Below, in pieces: positions 31,338 through 40,180 of a DNA stretch of 40,180 bases. Location: NCBI GenBank assembly GCA_021817905.1, contig JAKAFM010000009.1, forward strand, positions 1-40,180. The letters are read 5' to 3'. The notes under the pieces were generated by a model. It did no database searches. It was given only the letters and a program-made list of their open reading frames with translations, and was not told where the DNA came from. Each line of letters starts with the position of its first letter. The first letter of the stretch is position 1. The stretch is from a bacterium. GTDB lineage: Bacteria > Patescibacteriota > Microgenomatia > UBA12405. Both the position numbers and the translations under genes were made by a program.

Positions 31338-33017
31338 ATGCAAAAACCCAAAAATAAAAAACAAACCAGGTATGTTTTTATTTGTGGAGGGGTGGTTTCT
31401 GGTTTGGGTAAAGGAATTGTCTGTTCGTCGATTGGAATGATTTTGAAATCGTGCGGCTACTCAGTCAATCATATAAAGATTGATCCTTATTTAAATATTG
31501 ATGCAGGGACGATGCGTCCGGCTGAACATGGCGAAGTTTATGTGACTGATGATGGCGGTGAAATAGACCAAGATTTGGGGAATTATGAACGTTTTACTAA
31601 CCAAAGTTTTTCAAAAGAAAACAATATCACGTCCGGAAAAGTGTTTTTGTCAGTAATTACCAAAGAACGAGAGTTGTTTTATAAGGGGAGAGATGTAGAA
31701 ATGATTCCCGATGTTCCCAATGAAATTATTAGAAGATTTCATGAACTGGAAAAGAAGGCTGACGGATCTTCGTATGATTTTATTGTAGTTGAAATAGGTG
31801 GAACAACAGGAGATATTGAAAATTTGCCTTTTTTGTATGCAGCCCGAGAAGTTGGACGTGAGCGCGAGTCTTTATATGTTTTGGTTTCGTTAGTTCCTTT
31901 TTTACGAAATGTTGGAGAGTTAAAAACTAAACCAACTCAACACGCAGTAACACAGCTTAGGTCTACGGGAATAAATCCTGATATTTTAGTTACCCGGGAG
32001 GAACGGCCTTTGGATGAACCACGACGGGAAACTTTGGCACGAAGGTGTTTTTTGGAAAGCGATGCTATTTTTGATGATCCAGATTCGAGTTCTATTTACG
32101 AAGTACCATTGATTCTTGAGCGTCAAGGGATGAGCGCTAAAATCATGCGACATTTTGGCTTACCGCACCGAAAACCAGACTTTAAAGAATGGAAAAAAAT
32201 GGAAGCCAGAGTACGAAATCCAAAAAAAGAAATTACCATTGCTTTGGTTGGAAAATATGTCAAACACGGAGGAAACGCTCATCGGGATGTGTACGTATCA
32301 GTACTGGAAGCGATTAAACATGCGGGTGCGGCGAATAATGTTAAAGTAAATGTTTTGGCGTTTGATTCGAATGAGTTTAATGCCAGTGAATTGGAGAAAA
32401 TTACAATAAGTGGAATGGTGGTTCCTCAAGGGTGGGGGTCTCGGGGAGTGGAAGGTAAAATTGCGGCTGTTGGGTATGCTAGAACTCATAAAATTCCCTT
32501 TTTGGGACTATGTTTTGGAATGCAGATGGCAGTAATTGAGTACGCAAGAACGGTTGCTGGTTTGGATGATGCAAATTCTTCAGAGGTCGATGCTAATTGT
32601 CGTTACCCGGTGATTCATCTGATGCCCAATCAGGAAAAATATTTAGCGGCACATCAATTCGGTGGAACAATTAGGCTGGGATCTTGGCCATGTCAAATTA
32701 TTGCCGGAACACAATTAGAAAATGCTTATAGCATTTACGGAAAGGATGAGAATATGATTACGAAAGATTTAGTTATTCATGAACGTCATCGACATCGGTA
32801 CGAATTTAATAATGAATATCGGGATAAGCTAGTAAAAAGTGGGCTAGTTATTTCTGGTTTAAGTCCTGATGGGCAACTGGTCGAAGCAATTGAATTGCCG
32901 AAAAATGTTCATCCGTTTTTTGTAGCTACTCAATTTCATCCGGAATACAAAAGTCGCTTTCTTTCGGCTCATCCCCTATTCATGGCTTTTGTTAAAGCTT
33001 GCGAAACTTATCAATAG
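31338..33017 (+). CDS. pyrG: CTP synthase
   Basis: RYVFICGGVVSGLGKGIVCSSIGMILKSCGYSVNHIKIDPYLNIDAGTMRPAEHGEVYVTDDGGEIDQDLGNYERF; GATase GLCFGMQMAVIEYAR. Start chosen at MQKPKNKK. Confidence 0.97.
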   Translation: MQKPKNKKQTRYVFICGGVVSGLGKGIVCSSIGMILKSCGYSVNHIKIDPYLNIDAGTMRPAEHGEVYVTDDGGEIDQDLGNYERFTNQSFSKENNITSGKVFLSVITKERELFYKGRDVEMIPDVPNEIIRRFHELEKKADGSSYDFIVVEIGGTTGDIENLPFLYAAREVGRERESLYVLVSLVPFLRNVGELKTKPTQHAVTQLRSTGINPDILVTREERPLDEPRRETLARRCFLESDAIFDDPDSSSIYEVPLILERQGMSAKIMRHFGLPHRKPDFKEWKKMEARVRNPKKEITIALVGKYVKHGGNAHRDVYVSVLEAIKHAGAANNVKVNVLAFDSNEFNASELEKITISGMVVPQGWGSRGVEGKIAAVGYARTHKIPFLGLCFGMQMAVIEYARTVAGLDDANSSEVDANCRYPVIHLMPNQEKYLAAHQFGGTIRLGSWPCQIIAGTQLENAYSIYGKDENMITKDLVIHERHRHRYEFNNEYRDKLVKSGLVISGLSPDGQLVEAIELPKNVHPFFVATQFHPEYKSRFLSAHPLFMAFVKACETYQ

Positions 33018-33021
33018 TAAT

Positions 33022-33228
33022 TTATTTGGTTGTATTTTTAGCTGAAGGAGTGGCAGTTTCTTGTGATTTGCTGGGAACTGGGGTTGGGAGAATTAATGGT
33101 TCGGCCTCAAGACGTTTTAGAACAGTCCAATCTATGCTTTTGTAGGATAGGTAGCCGCCATAGGCAAGAGCGACTAGTAAGGCGGCAATTAAGAGACTGC
33201 CAATGGGATCAATTTTTGGTTCATTCAT
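33022..33228 (-). CDS. Hypothetical single-TM protein
   Basis: 68 aa, one TM helix, Pro/Thr-rich tail. Confidence 0.5.
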   Translation of the reverse strand: MNEPKIDPIGSLLIAALLVALAYGGYLSYKSIDWTVLKRLEAEPLILPTPVPSKSQETATPSAKNTTK

Positions 33229-33232
33229 GAGA

Positions 33233-34558
33233 CTATTTTACCCTAGAAATAGAATAGACGGTGGGGTAAGAGAGAAAAATTGCCGGGCTTTCTTCGAGGA
33301 GATATCTCTGAAAATCAAGGTAGATTTTTTTTCGTTCAATGGGGTCAAAGGTAAGTCGGCCCTCTTCGAGAAGTTTATCAATCCGGGAATTATTTTCCTT
33401 AGTAATGTTTGTTTTTTGGGTTGAGTGCCAAAACTGATATTGATCAGGATCGGTGGGAATACCGCCATAGGCAAGAATAACATCGTAATTATCGGTATCA
33501 AAAGAGCCGACGATAGAAATACTAACGGTTATCCCTAAGGTGCTATTCCAAGCACTTTTTATGTCTTCAGCTAGAGGAAGAAGTCGAGGATCATTAAGAG
33601 CGATGCTGATTGAATTAGGACTATTCTTATCAAATAATTCTTTAGCTCGGGTAGTGTTCTGGTCATATGATTTAACGTCATTATTGAAGGCCCAAGAATT
33701 AGGGGAGATAGGACCAAGACAGCGGTCCTTACGGTCAAGTGGTTTTGGGGTGGCATAGGCTAATGCTTGCCGAAATTTTTTGTCTTTAAATTTGTCCGTA
33801 TTAATAAAAAGAGCTAAATATCGCTGATAGTCTAGGGTTGGAGTGATTTCAGTTTTTGGCCATGATTGGAGTGGTGTGGAATCTTCAATTTTATCAATAA
33901 TATCAATTTTTCCCATTTTATAGGCGCTAATAACACTTTTTTCATCAGCGTAAAAATGAAATTCTTTGTCGGGGCCGGAAATTAGTGATCTTAGATAGAG
34001 GTCTTTAATATAGCTATCCTGATAGTCAATTGAGGTAACTTGGTATGGTCCGACTCCGACTAAATCGCGCATAAATAAAGGCTTGTCAACGAGGGCGAGA
34101 AAAGGGGCAAAAGGGGTGTCAGTTACAGCCTTAAGAGTAGTGTTATTAATTGCCTGAAATTTTGTTCCTGAAAATGAGTAGTTAACATCGTAGGCAGTAA
34201 ATTTTTTACCGTTGTGCCAGGTGAGATTGTTGTTAAGTTGAAAGGTGTATTCGGTATTGGCAGGGTTCATTGCCCAGCTTTTTACGAGTGGAGAAGCATC
34301 CAGGTGGTTGTTTTCTTTGGTGACTGTTAGACCGTAACTAATAAGGTTGGTAATTGATGAGGGTAATTTATTGATGGTGTAAAGGCCGTTAATACCGATT
34401 ATTTCTTGATGTGGTTGAGCGGAATTAATAAACTTAATTATTGAGACTCTAAAGATACTGACTAAAGATCCAAGTATTAATCCGATGACAATAAAGGGGA
34501 TATTTTTTAGGAAATACGCCTTGTAGAGAGTGATTTTGAAATAAATTTTTTTGAACAC
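33233..34558 (-). CDS. ABC transporter substrate-binding protein, family 5 (peptide-type)
   Basis: PLVKSWAMNPANTEYTFQLNNNLTWHNGKKFTAYDVNYSF; KDKKFRQALAYATPKPL; N-terminal TM anchor. Confidence 0.85.
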   Translation of the reverse strand: MFKKIYFKITLYKAYFLKNIPFIVIGLILGSLVSIFRVSIIKFINSAQPHQEIIGINGLYTINKLPSSITNLISYGLTVTKENNHLDASPLVKSWAMNPANTEYTFQLNNNLTWHNGKKFTAYDVNYSFSGTKFQAINNTTLKAVTDTPFAPFLALVDKPLFMRDLVGVGPYQVTSIDYQDSYIKDLYLRSLISGPDKEFHFYADEKSVISAYKMGKIDIIDKIEDSTPLQSWPKTEITPTLDYQRYLALFINTDKFKDKKFRQALAYATPKPLDRKDRCLGPISPNSWAFNNDVKSYDQNTTRAKELFDKNSPNSISIALNDPRLLPLAEDIKSAWNSTLGITVSISIVGSFDTDNYDVILAYGGIPTDPDQYQFWHSTQKTNITKENNSRIDKLLEEGRLTFDPIERKKIYLDFQRYLLEESPAIFLSYPTVYSISRVK

Positions 34559-34559
34559 A

Positions 34560-34772
34560 CTATATTATAGTCTGGATGATTGAAGATAAAAGAAAGACAA
34601 AAATAACTCCGACACTAAAATAATACATGATTAGTTCCCATCCGCGTTTTTGAACGCCGGCGGTTGAGAGAATATTTGAACGGGATTCGGTATCGCCATT
34701 AGCCTGAAGGAGTATAAGAACGGCGACGCTAATACCCAGGATAATTTGAATAATGGTAAGTATGGTTTTCAT
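34560..34772 (-). CDS. secG: Preprotein translocase subunit SecG
   Basis: ILTIIQIILGISVAVLILLQANGDTESRSNILSTAGVQKRGWELIMYYFSVGVIFVFLLSSII. Confidence 0.8.
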   Translation of the reverse strand: MKTILTIIQIILGISVAVLILLQANGDTESRSNILSTAGVQKRGWELIMYYFSVGVIFVFLLSSIIQTII

Positions 34773-35188
34773 TTTGTAGCTTTCCTTTTGAGGATAAAGT
34801 TATAGAGATTAAAAATAATACCTAGGGTCAAAGAAGTGACTATGTAGGCTATTATACCTTCAAAATGAAATTTAGGGATAGTAAACCCTTGCCAATAGAA
34901 ACTTGAGGAATCGATATTGGTAACGGTAAAGTCACTTATAAGTGAAGTAGCCAGATAAAGTCCAACCGTATTGATGGCAATTCTGATACCGCCAAGAGTA
35001 ATGATACTAATTGGCAGTAGTAAAATTTTAACGATAGGTTTGATAAAAATATCAAAGGCTGAAAGAATGGTGGCGACTAGTAAAATGGTCTTCAATTGTT
35101 GATTAAATACAAGGTTACCCCACAAATAATTTTCAGTGATGAGACAAAAGGTAAAAAGTAAAATAAGGCGAAAAAATTTCTTAATCAT
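34769..35188 (-). CDS. Phage holin family 4-like membrane protein
   Basis: Four TM; ILSAFDIFIKPIVKILLLPISIITLGGIRIAINTVGLYLATSLI. Confidence 0.75.
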   Translation of the reverse strand: MIKKFFRLILLFTFCLITENYLWGNLVFNQQLKTILLVATILSAFDIFIKPIVKILLLPISIITLGGIRIAINTVGLYLATSLISDFTVTNIDSSSFYWQGFTIPKFHFEGIIAYIVTSLTLGIIFNLYNFILKRKATK

Positions 35189-36951
35189 TTATGTTTTGTA
35201 ATTAGTATACCGCATAGGCAAAGAATAACTATGGTGGTAGCTATGGCTATCGATAAATAGAGGTAGTGTTGTTGGTTGGTGATTATAATTGTTTGGGGAA
35301 GGTCGGTTTCGTCATACATTAATTGGAGCGCAGTTGATTTGGCACTGGGTAAGATTATTTGAGGAAAGTTCGGAGATGGCATGGCTATTTTAAAATGTGA
35401 AAATGGCGGAAGCATATCGATTTTTTGACTCCATGGTGGGTTTGAGGATGTTAATTTCAAATGATTGATGGCGACTGTGTTGGGGTTGATTATTGTTTGA
35501 TTGACGATAGATAGTGGGAGTATGTTGGGGTGGATTTCGTTGGTAGCAAAGGAAATATTAACAGTTTTTTGATTATTGGATCCTCGGTATGATCCGGGAG
35601 GGGGTGGGTAGCTATCGCTTTGGCCATGGATAACAAAGGTGATATGGTTTAGGTCGAGGTCAGTAAAAAAATCGATGCCGTTGGTTGTTTTTCCCCAGGT
35701 AGGATCGATTGATTTCCAGCTTTTGGTAGTTTGATCGTAATATTGTGGCCAGGCGTGAAGAATATCGGCGTTTTCATTTATTGGTTTGATTTTAGGATTG
35801 TTAGTGTAAGCATATCCTTCGACCTCCCGGGCGGGAATGCCTTTGGCGCGGGCAAGGGTGACAAAGAGGTCAGTAAAATCAGTGCACAATGAAAGGTTGG
35901 GAGCATTAAGTGTGGCCAGCGCTCCTTTTCTGGTAGCATTGTCGATTTGACTATAATCGTAATTTAACGTTGTTGTCACATAATCATAGATACTTCTCGG
36001 GGTAGTAAGGGTGGCGGCAATAGTTTTAATAGCTTCAGCTTGAGTAGGCCAAAAATTGGTACTTTTAAGGTAGTCGGCAGGATTGATACTGGTTTTTGTT
36101 GATTCGTTAATAATTTTAACCTGTCCAGTAACCGTAATGGCTAATTTTTGCCATGGAGTGAGGGTGTATTGAGCCAACCAATTCCCGTCAGCGTCAGCAT
36201 TAATTGTTAAGGGTGGTGGGTTAATGGATTTCAGAATCACTTTTTGGTAATCAACACTTGGAGGTATAGCAATTTCTTTGGTTATGGTTTTGTCTGATGG
36301 ATTATCAAGAAAGTAGCTTAAATCAAAATCAAATATTTGGTTATCTCCAAAAGCGATAAGAATTTTTTTTGAAATTGCAGTGTATCTAAATTCGAAGGTT
36401 TCCATTGACGGCGTGCTTTGTTGGTTACTGGGACTTAATGATGTATAGGCAATTTGCCCGTAAGATAGCGGTGCAGTAATAATAATGTCGGTGGTGTCGC
36501 TCTGTGGTGAGAGCGGTAAAAGTAATTCTTTGGTTTTTCCTTTTTGGGTAATAAGATTGAGGAGCTTGTAATGGATTTGGAATTCGGTGGTGGCATCTTT
36601 ACCAATATTAGGTTGGTCGAAGTGGAGAAAAATTTGAGTGCTCTCGGGTCCGGTTTTGACTTGTTGTAATATATTGCCATTAGCATCGGTAGCAATTATG
36701 GTATCGGTAATGCTGACAGGAAGGGTTAGGATATAGTCTTTAGCATAAACAAGAGCTAGCTTATTGGTTAATTTAATATCATGGGTAACTTCTGCCATTC
36801 CTGATTCGTCAAACGTATAGGAAATGGTCTGATCTGTCACAAAACTGTCGTTGGCTTTGGAGATTTTGGGTGCAAGGAAGAGCATGGTCAGAAGAAGTAG
36901 GAAAATGATCCTGCTTGACTTCGGGTTATATTCGCGTATAAAATGAAACAT
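35185..36951 (-). CDS. Transglutaminase-domain membrane protein
   Basis: APNLSLCTDFTDLFVTLARAKGIPAREVEGYAYTNN...DILHAWPQYYDQTTKSWKSIDPTWG; signal peptide and C-terminal TM. Confidence 0.88.
   Translation of the reverse strand: MFHFIREYNPKSSRIIFLLLLTMLFLAPKISKANDSFVTDQTISYTFDESGMAEVTHDIKLTNKLALVYAKDYILTLPVSITDTIIATDANGNILQQVKTGPESTQIFLHFDQPNIGKDATTEFQIHYKLLNLITQKGKTKELLLPLSPQSDTTDIIITAPLSYGQIAYTSLSPSNQQSTPSMETFEFRYTAISKKILIAFGDNQIFDFDLSYFLDNPSDKTITKEIAIPPSVDYQKVILKSINPPPLTINADADGNWLAQYTLTPWQKLAITVTGQVKIINESTKTSINPADYLKSTNFWPTQAEAIKTIAATLTTPRSIYDYVTTTLNYDYSQIDNATRKGALATLNAPNLSLCTDFTDLFVTLARAKGIPAREVEGYAYTNNPKIKPINENADILHAWPQYYDQTTKSWKSIDPTWGKTTNGIDFFTDLDLNHITFVIHGQSDSYPPPPGSYRGSNNQKTVNISFATNEIHPNILPLSIVNQTIINPNTVAINHLKLTSSNPPWSQKIDMLPPFSHFKIAMPSPNFPQIILPSAKSTALQLMYDETDLPQTIIITNQQHYLYLSIAIATTIVILCLCGILITKHK
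36915..36942 (+). promoter_or_regulatory. lexA promoter
   Basis: TTGACT (36915-36920), 16 nt, TATAAA (36937-36942); lexA ATG 7 nt downstream. Confidence 0.65.
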
Positions 36952-37573
36952 GCCAACTACATTATATCGTCGACAGAAAGAAATTTATGATTATATCAAT
37001 AAGACCATTTCCCGCTATGGTTATGCACCAACTTTAACCGAGATAGCGGCAAATTTTGGCTTGTCATCGTTAGCGACAGTTCATGAACATTTGTCAGTTT
37101 TGGAAAAAAAAGGTCTGATTAGACGTTATCGAGGTTCGGTTCGAGGAATAGAGGTTTTAGGAAATGATATAAGTGATGGGTTATTGTCACAGATGGTAGA
37201 GTTGCCAATTATGGGATTTATTGCCTGCGGAGCGCCTTTGGAACCCTACAGTGATCCAAATGCGACTATTGCGGTTAATCCGGCATTGGTTAAATCTGGT
37301 GATTCGTCATTTGTATTGCAAGCGAAGGGCGATTCGATGATTGATGATGGTATTTTGGATGGAGATTATGTGGTTATTCGCGAGCAACAAAATGCTAATA
37401 ATGGTGATGTAGTGGTGGCGGTTCTAAAAAATGGCTTTGCAACACTGAAACGATATTATAAAGAAGCGCATCGAATTCGTCTTCAACCAGCTAATTCGAC
37501 AATGGAACCAATGTATGTGACAGATGTGGAAATTAAAGGCAAGGTGGTGGCGGTAATTAGGCAATTCGCGTAA
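36950..37573 (+). CDS. lexA: LexA repressor
   Basis: TLYRRQKEIYDYINKTISRYGYAPTLTEIAANFGLSSLATVHEHLSVLEKKGLIRR; ACGAP cleavage region; GDSMIDDGI and TLKRYY catalytic Ser/Lys. Confidence 0.94.
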   Translation: MPTTLYRRQKEIYDYINKTISRYGYAPTLTEIAANFGLSSLATVHEHLSVLEKKGLIRRYRGSVRGIEVLGNDISDGLLSQMVELPIMGFIACGAPLEPYSDPNATIAVNPALVKSGDSSFVLQAKGDSMIDDGILDGDYVVIREQQNANNGDVVVAVLKNGFATLKRYYKEAHRIRLQPANSTMEPMYVTDVEIKGKVVAVIRQFA

Positions 37574-37589
37574 TACGGTACAATAAGGT

Positions 37590-38255
37590 ATGCTGTCAAT
37601 TATTTCGACTCCGATTGGAAATGTTAAAGATATCTCGATGCGAGCGGTGGAAGCTTTGGAGAACGTGGAAATTTTATTGTGTGAAGATACTCGAGTAACG
37701 GGAAATTTGTTACGGATATTGGCTATAAAAAATAAACCAAAATTAGTATCGTTTTATGACGAAGTTGAAGAGCAAAAAATTCCTCAAGTGATTGAGTGGT
37801 TACAGGAAAATCGGGAAATTGGTTTAGTAACTGATGCGGGAACGCCTCTGGTATCTGATCCCGGTTGGAGGTTGGTAAAACGATGTTACGAAGTAGGATT
37901 ACAAATTACTGCTTTGCCGGGGCCGAGCGCGATTATAAACGCACTAGTATTGTCTGGTTTGACGACTGATAGGTTTATATTTTTGGGCTTTTTGCCAAAA
38001 AAAGATGGCAGTCGAAAAGCACTATTAGAGAAATTTAAAGATAGTAGTATGACTTGTGTTGCTTACGAATCTCCTCACCGGTTGGAAGTTTTAATTGACG
38101 ACTTAGAAAGATTTTGGGGTGTTGAGGTGGAAATAGCTGTATGTAGAGAAATGACAAAGAAATTTGAGGAGATTATCAAAGGAAAACCGGTTTTTGTTCG
38201 AGAAAAAATAGCAGCTAGTGTTGACCGTGGCGAATGTGTGGTAGTTTGGAAATAA
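37590..38255 (+). CDS. rsmI: 16S rRNA (cytidine(1402)-2'-O)-methyltransferase
   Basis: LSIISTPIGNVKDISMRAVEALENVEILLCEDTRVTGNLL; LVTDAGTPLVSDPGWRLVKRC; ALPGPSAIINALVLSGL. Confidence 0.95.
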   Translation: MLSIISTPIGNVKDISMRAVEALENVEILLCEDTRVTGNLLRILAIKNKPKLVSFYDEVEEQKIPQVIEWLQENREIGLVTDAGTPLVSDPGWRLVKRCYEVGLQITALPGPSAIINALVLSGLTTDRFIFLGFLPKKDGSRKALLEKFKDSSMTCVAYESPHRLEVLIDDLERFWGVEVEIAVCREMTKKFEEIIKGKPVFVREKIAASVDRGECVVVWK

Positions 38256-38256
38256 T

Positions 38257-40180
38257 TTATTTTTTTCTGAATTTTCTTTTTTCAGCCCAATGAACGATTT
38301 GGCGGGTATGGTCGATGACATCGGGACTAACTGAGACACTGGTAATTCCCCATTTGACTAATTTTTCGACTAAATCTGGATGATTACTGGGTGCCTGACC
38401 GCAGATTGAAGAGGTTATCCCCCGTTTTTTAGCCTTTTTAATAATTCGGCGTAATGACCAGAGTACAGCCGGGTCCATCTCGTTAAAATCGTGGGCTACT
38501 TCGCTATTATCACGATCCAAACCAAGGGTTAACATGGTCAAATCATTGCTGCCTATAGAAATACCATCAATACCAACATCAATAAATTTATCGAGCATTA
38601 TGACATTGCTGGGTATTTCGACCATCATATAAAGCTTAAAAGTAGGTGAACGAAGTAGTCCAGCGGCGGCGATAATTTTTTTGACCTCTAATAACTGCCT
38701 CGGAGTGCGGACAAATGGAATCATCAAATAAAGATTTTTAAGCCCAAAAATATTGCGGACCTTTTTAATGGCTTCAAGTTCCATCTGAAAAACATCGGGA
38801 GTGCTAATGTAACGGGCAGCACCACGGAATCCAAGCATGGGATTGGGTTCTTCCGGCTCATAAAGTTTGCCGTATTTTAGGAATCGATATTCGTTAGTTT
38901 TAAAATCAGAGGCACGATAAATGACTGGCCGAGGATTAAAACTGGAGCAAAATTTTTTAAGTTCGGTAGCAAGTTCATTAATAAAAATATGTTGTTTATG
39001 TTCAGCGATCATGTGTTTAGGGTGAACTCCGATGTTGGCCATCATGAACTCTGCACGTAGCAACCCAATACCATCAACGTGTTGTTTGGAAATTTCAGCG
39101 GCTAAATCCGGTTCACCTAAATTGACATAAACATGAGTGGCGGTTTTTAGTTCATCGGAACTTATTTTAGTTTTGGTTTGGTCAATTTTTTGAGTAATAG
39201 CTCCTTTCCAAATTTCTCCAGTAGTACCATTTAAAGTGACAATATCACCGACTTTAAACATTTTGGTAGCGGTGTTGGTGCCGACAACACAAGGGACTCC
39301 CAGCTCCCGACTGACAATGGCGGCATGTGATGTTTGCCCACCTTTGTCGGTAATAATACCGGCGACTTTTTTCATAGCTGGAACAAAATCGGGAGTAGTC
39401 ATTTCGGTAACAAGTATTTGACCTTTTTTGGCTTTACCGACGTCGCGCGGATTATTGATGATAACGACGTCACCAGTAGCAGTACCGGGACTGGCTGGTT
39501 CGCCTTTTAGATCGGCATTTTGAGAAATTACTTTTTGATCATCCAGTGTTTTTTGGTTGGACTCGATGGTGGTGATCGGCCTGGTTTGGACGATAAAAAT
39601 ATTACCTTTTTCAATGGCAAATTCAATATCCTGTGGGTGATGGTAATGGTCTTGGAGTTTTTGACCGATTTTGGCAAGCTTTATAACTTGGGCGTCGGTT
39701 AATTTCCAGGCCTTTTGTTTAGAAACCGGGACAGCTACTTCTTTGGTTTCGTCGCTGGTTTTAGTTAACATCACATCCTGATTGACCTGGTTTTTGGAAG
39801 CGATAGTCCAATCGTGTTTGGTGACAATGTATTGATCCGGAGTAATTTTACCCTGGACTATATATTCTCCGAGCCCCCATATGGCTTCAATGACGATTTT
39901 GGTTTTATCGTTACTGACCGGGTTTACGGTAAACATAATACCGGAGATGTCAGATTCAACCATTTTCATGATTGGAACGGCAATGCCGACTCTAAAATGA
40001 TCGTAGTGCTTTTTTTGGCGATAAAAAATTGATCGTGGCGTAAAGAGTGAAGCCCAGCAATCGCGAACACGGGAAACAACGTTTGATTCACCAATAACAT
40101 CGAGATATGTTTCTTGTTGTCCGGCAAAGGAAGCGTCAGGTAAATCTTCGGCAGTAGCGGAAGAGCGAACGGCCAAGATC
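38257..40180 (-). CDS. ppsA: Phosphoenolpyruvate synthase (5' end outside window)
   Basis: AVRSSATAEDLPDASFAGQQETYLDV; GGQTSHAAIVSRELGVPCVVGT; GSNDLTMLTLGLDRD; SICGQAPS. Confidence 0.95.
   Translation of the reverse strand, partial: ILAVRSSATAEDLPDASFAGQQETYLDVIGESNVVSRVRDCWASLFTPRSIFYRQKKHYDHFRVGIAVPIMKMVESDISGIMFTVNPVSNDKTKIVIEAIWGLGEYIVQGKITPDQYIVTKHDWTIASKNQVNQDVMLTKTSDETKEVAVPVSKQKAWKLTDAQVIKLAKIGQKLQDHYHHPQDIEFAIEKGNIFIVQTRPITTIESNQKTLDDQKVISQNADLKGEPASPGTATGDVVIINNPRDVGKAKKGQILVTEMTTPDFVPAMKKVAGIITDKGGQTSHAAIVSRELGVPCVVGTNTATKMFKVGDIVTLNGTTGEIWKGAITQKIDQTKTKISSDELKTATHVYVNLGEPDLAAEISKQHVDGIGLLRAEFMMANIGVHPKHMIAEHKQHIFINELATELKKFCSSFNPRPVIYRASDFKTNEYRFLKYGKLYEPEEPNPMLGFRGAARYISTPDVFQMELEAIKKVRNIFGLKNLYLMIPFVRTPRQLLEVKKIIAAAGLLRSPTFKLYMMVEIPSNVIMLDKFIDVGIDGISIGSNDLTMLTLGLDRDNSEVAHDFNEMDPAVLWSLRRIIKKAKKRGITSSICGQAPSNHPDLVEKLVKWGITSVSVSPDVIDHTRQIVHWAEKRKFRKK

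Noticed and set aside
34769-35188. Holin-like protein as prophage evidence
   Set aside because: Family 4 holin-like membrane proteins are common housekeeping genes; the neighbours are secG and envelope genes, not phage genes.
1-40180. CRISPR array or cas genes
   Set aside because: No regularly spaced direct repeats of 20-40 nt and no Cas-like ORF seen; the only tandem repeat is the 6-bp microsatellite.

Overview
The window is a compact, AT-rich bacterial chromosome segment. Small abutting genes, many Thr/Pro-rich envelope proteins, two GIY-YIG ORFs and a shortened trigger factor suggest Candidate Phyla Radiation/Patescibacteria; this taxonomic call is inference. I found no prophage, CRISPR array or integrase. 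Recognisable loci: a C-terminal PBP1A fragment; a minus-strand thrS-infC-rpmI-rplT-pheS-pheT operon; trigger factor; EF-P; 13 intact tRNA genes; a DRG-type GTPase; MtaB-like and TGT tRNA-modification enzymes; an ECF sigma factor locus; an FMN-binding/ApbE pair; UppP and DsbA/DsbB-like proteins; pyrG; secG; lexA; rsmI; and ppsA (cut by the window edge). The strongest unannotated signal is a pheM-like attenuator between rplT and pheS. It is a 13-codon leader ORF (MLQPLSFSFSFRI) with three Phe codons, followed by mutually exclusive GGGGAGT/ACTCCCC/GGGGAGT segments and a U-tract terminator. Other signals: a GIY-YIG ORF between an intact tRNA-Lys and a broken copy of it; long leaders upstream of tRNA-Leu genes sharing TATAAT-N19-GGTTCAACC; tRNA-Leu 5'-half-like remnants; a ~44-nt candidate RNA with its own promoter and terminator; many -10 boxes 5-9 nt before start codons (leaderless mRNAs); lexA and a transglutaminase gene starting on one CATG; a hexanucleotide microsatellite; and a 58-aa small ORF missing from the ORF track. 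No searches or folding were run. Alignments to known families are from memory.
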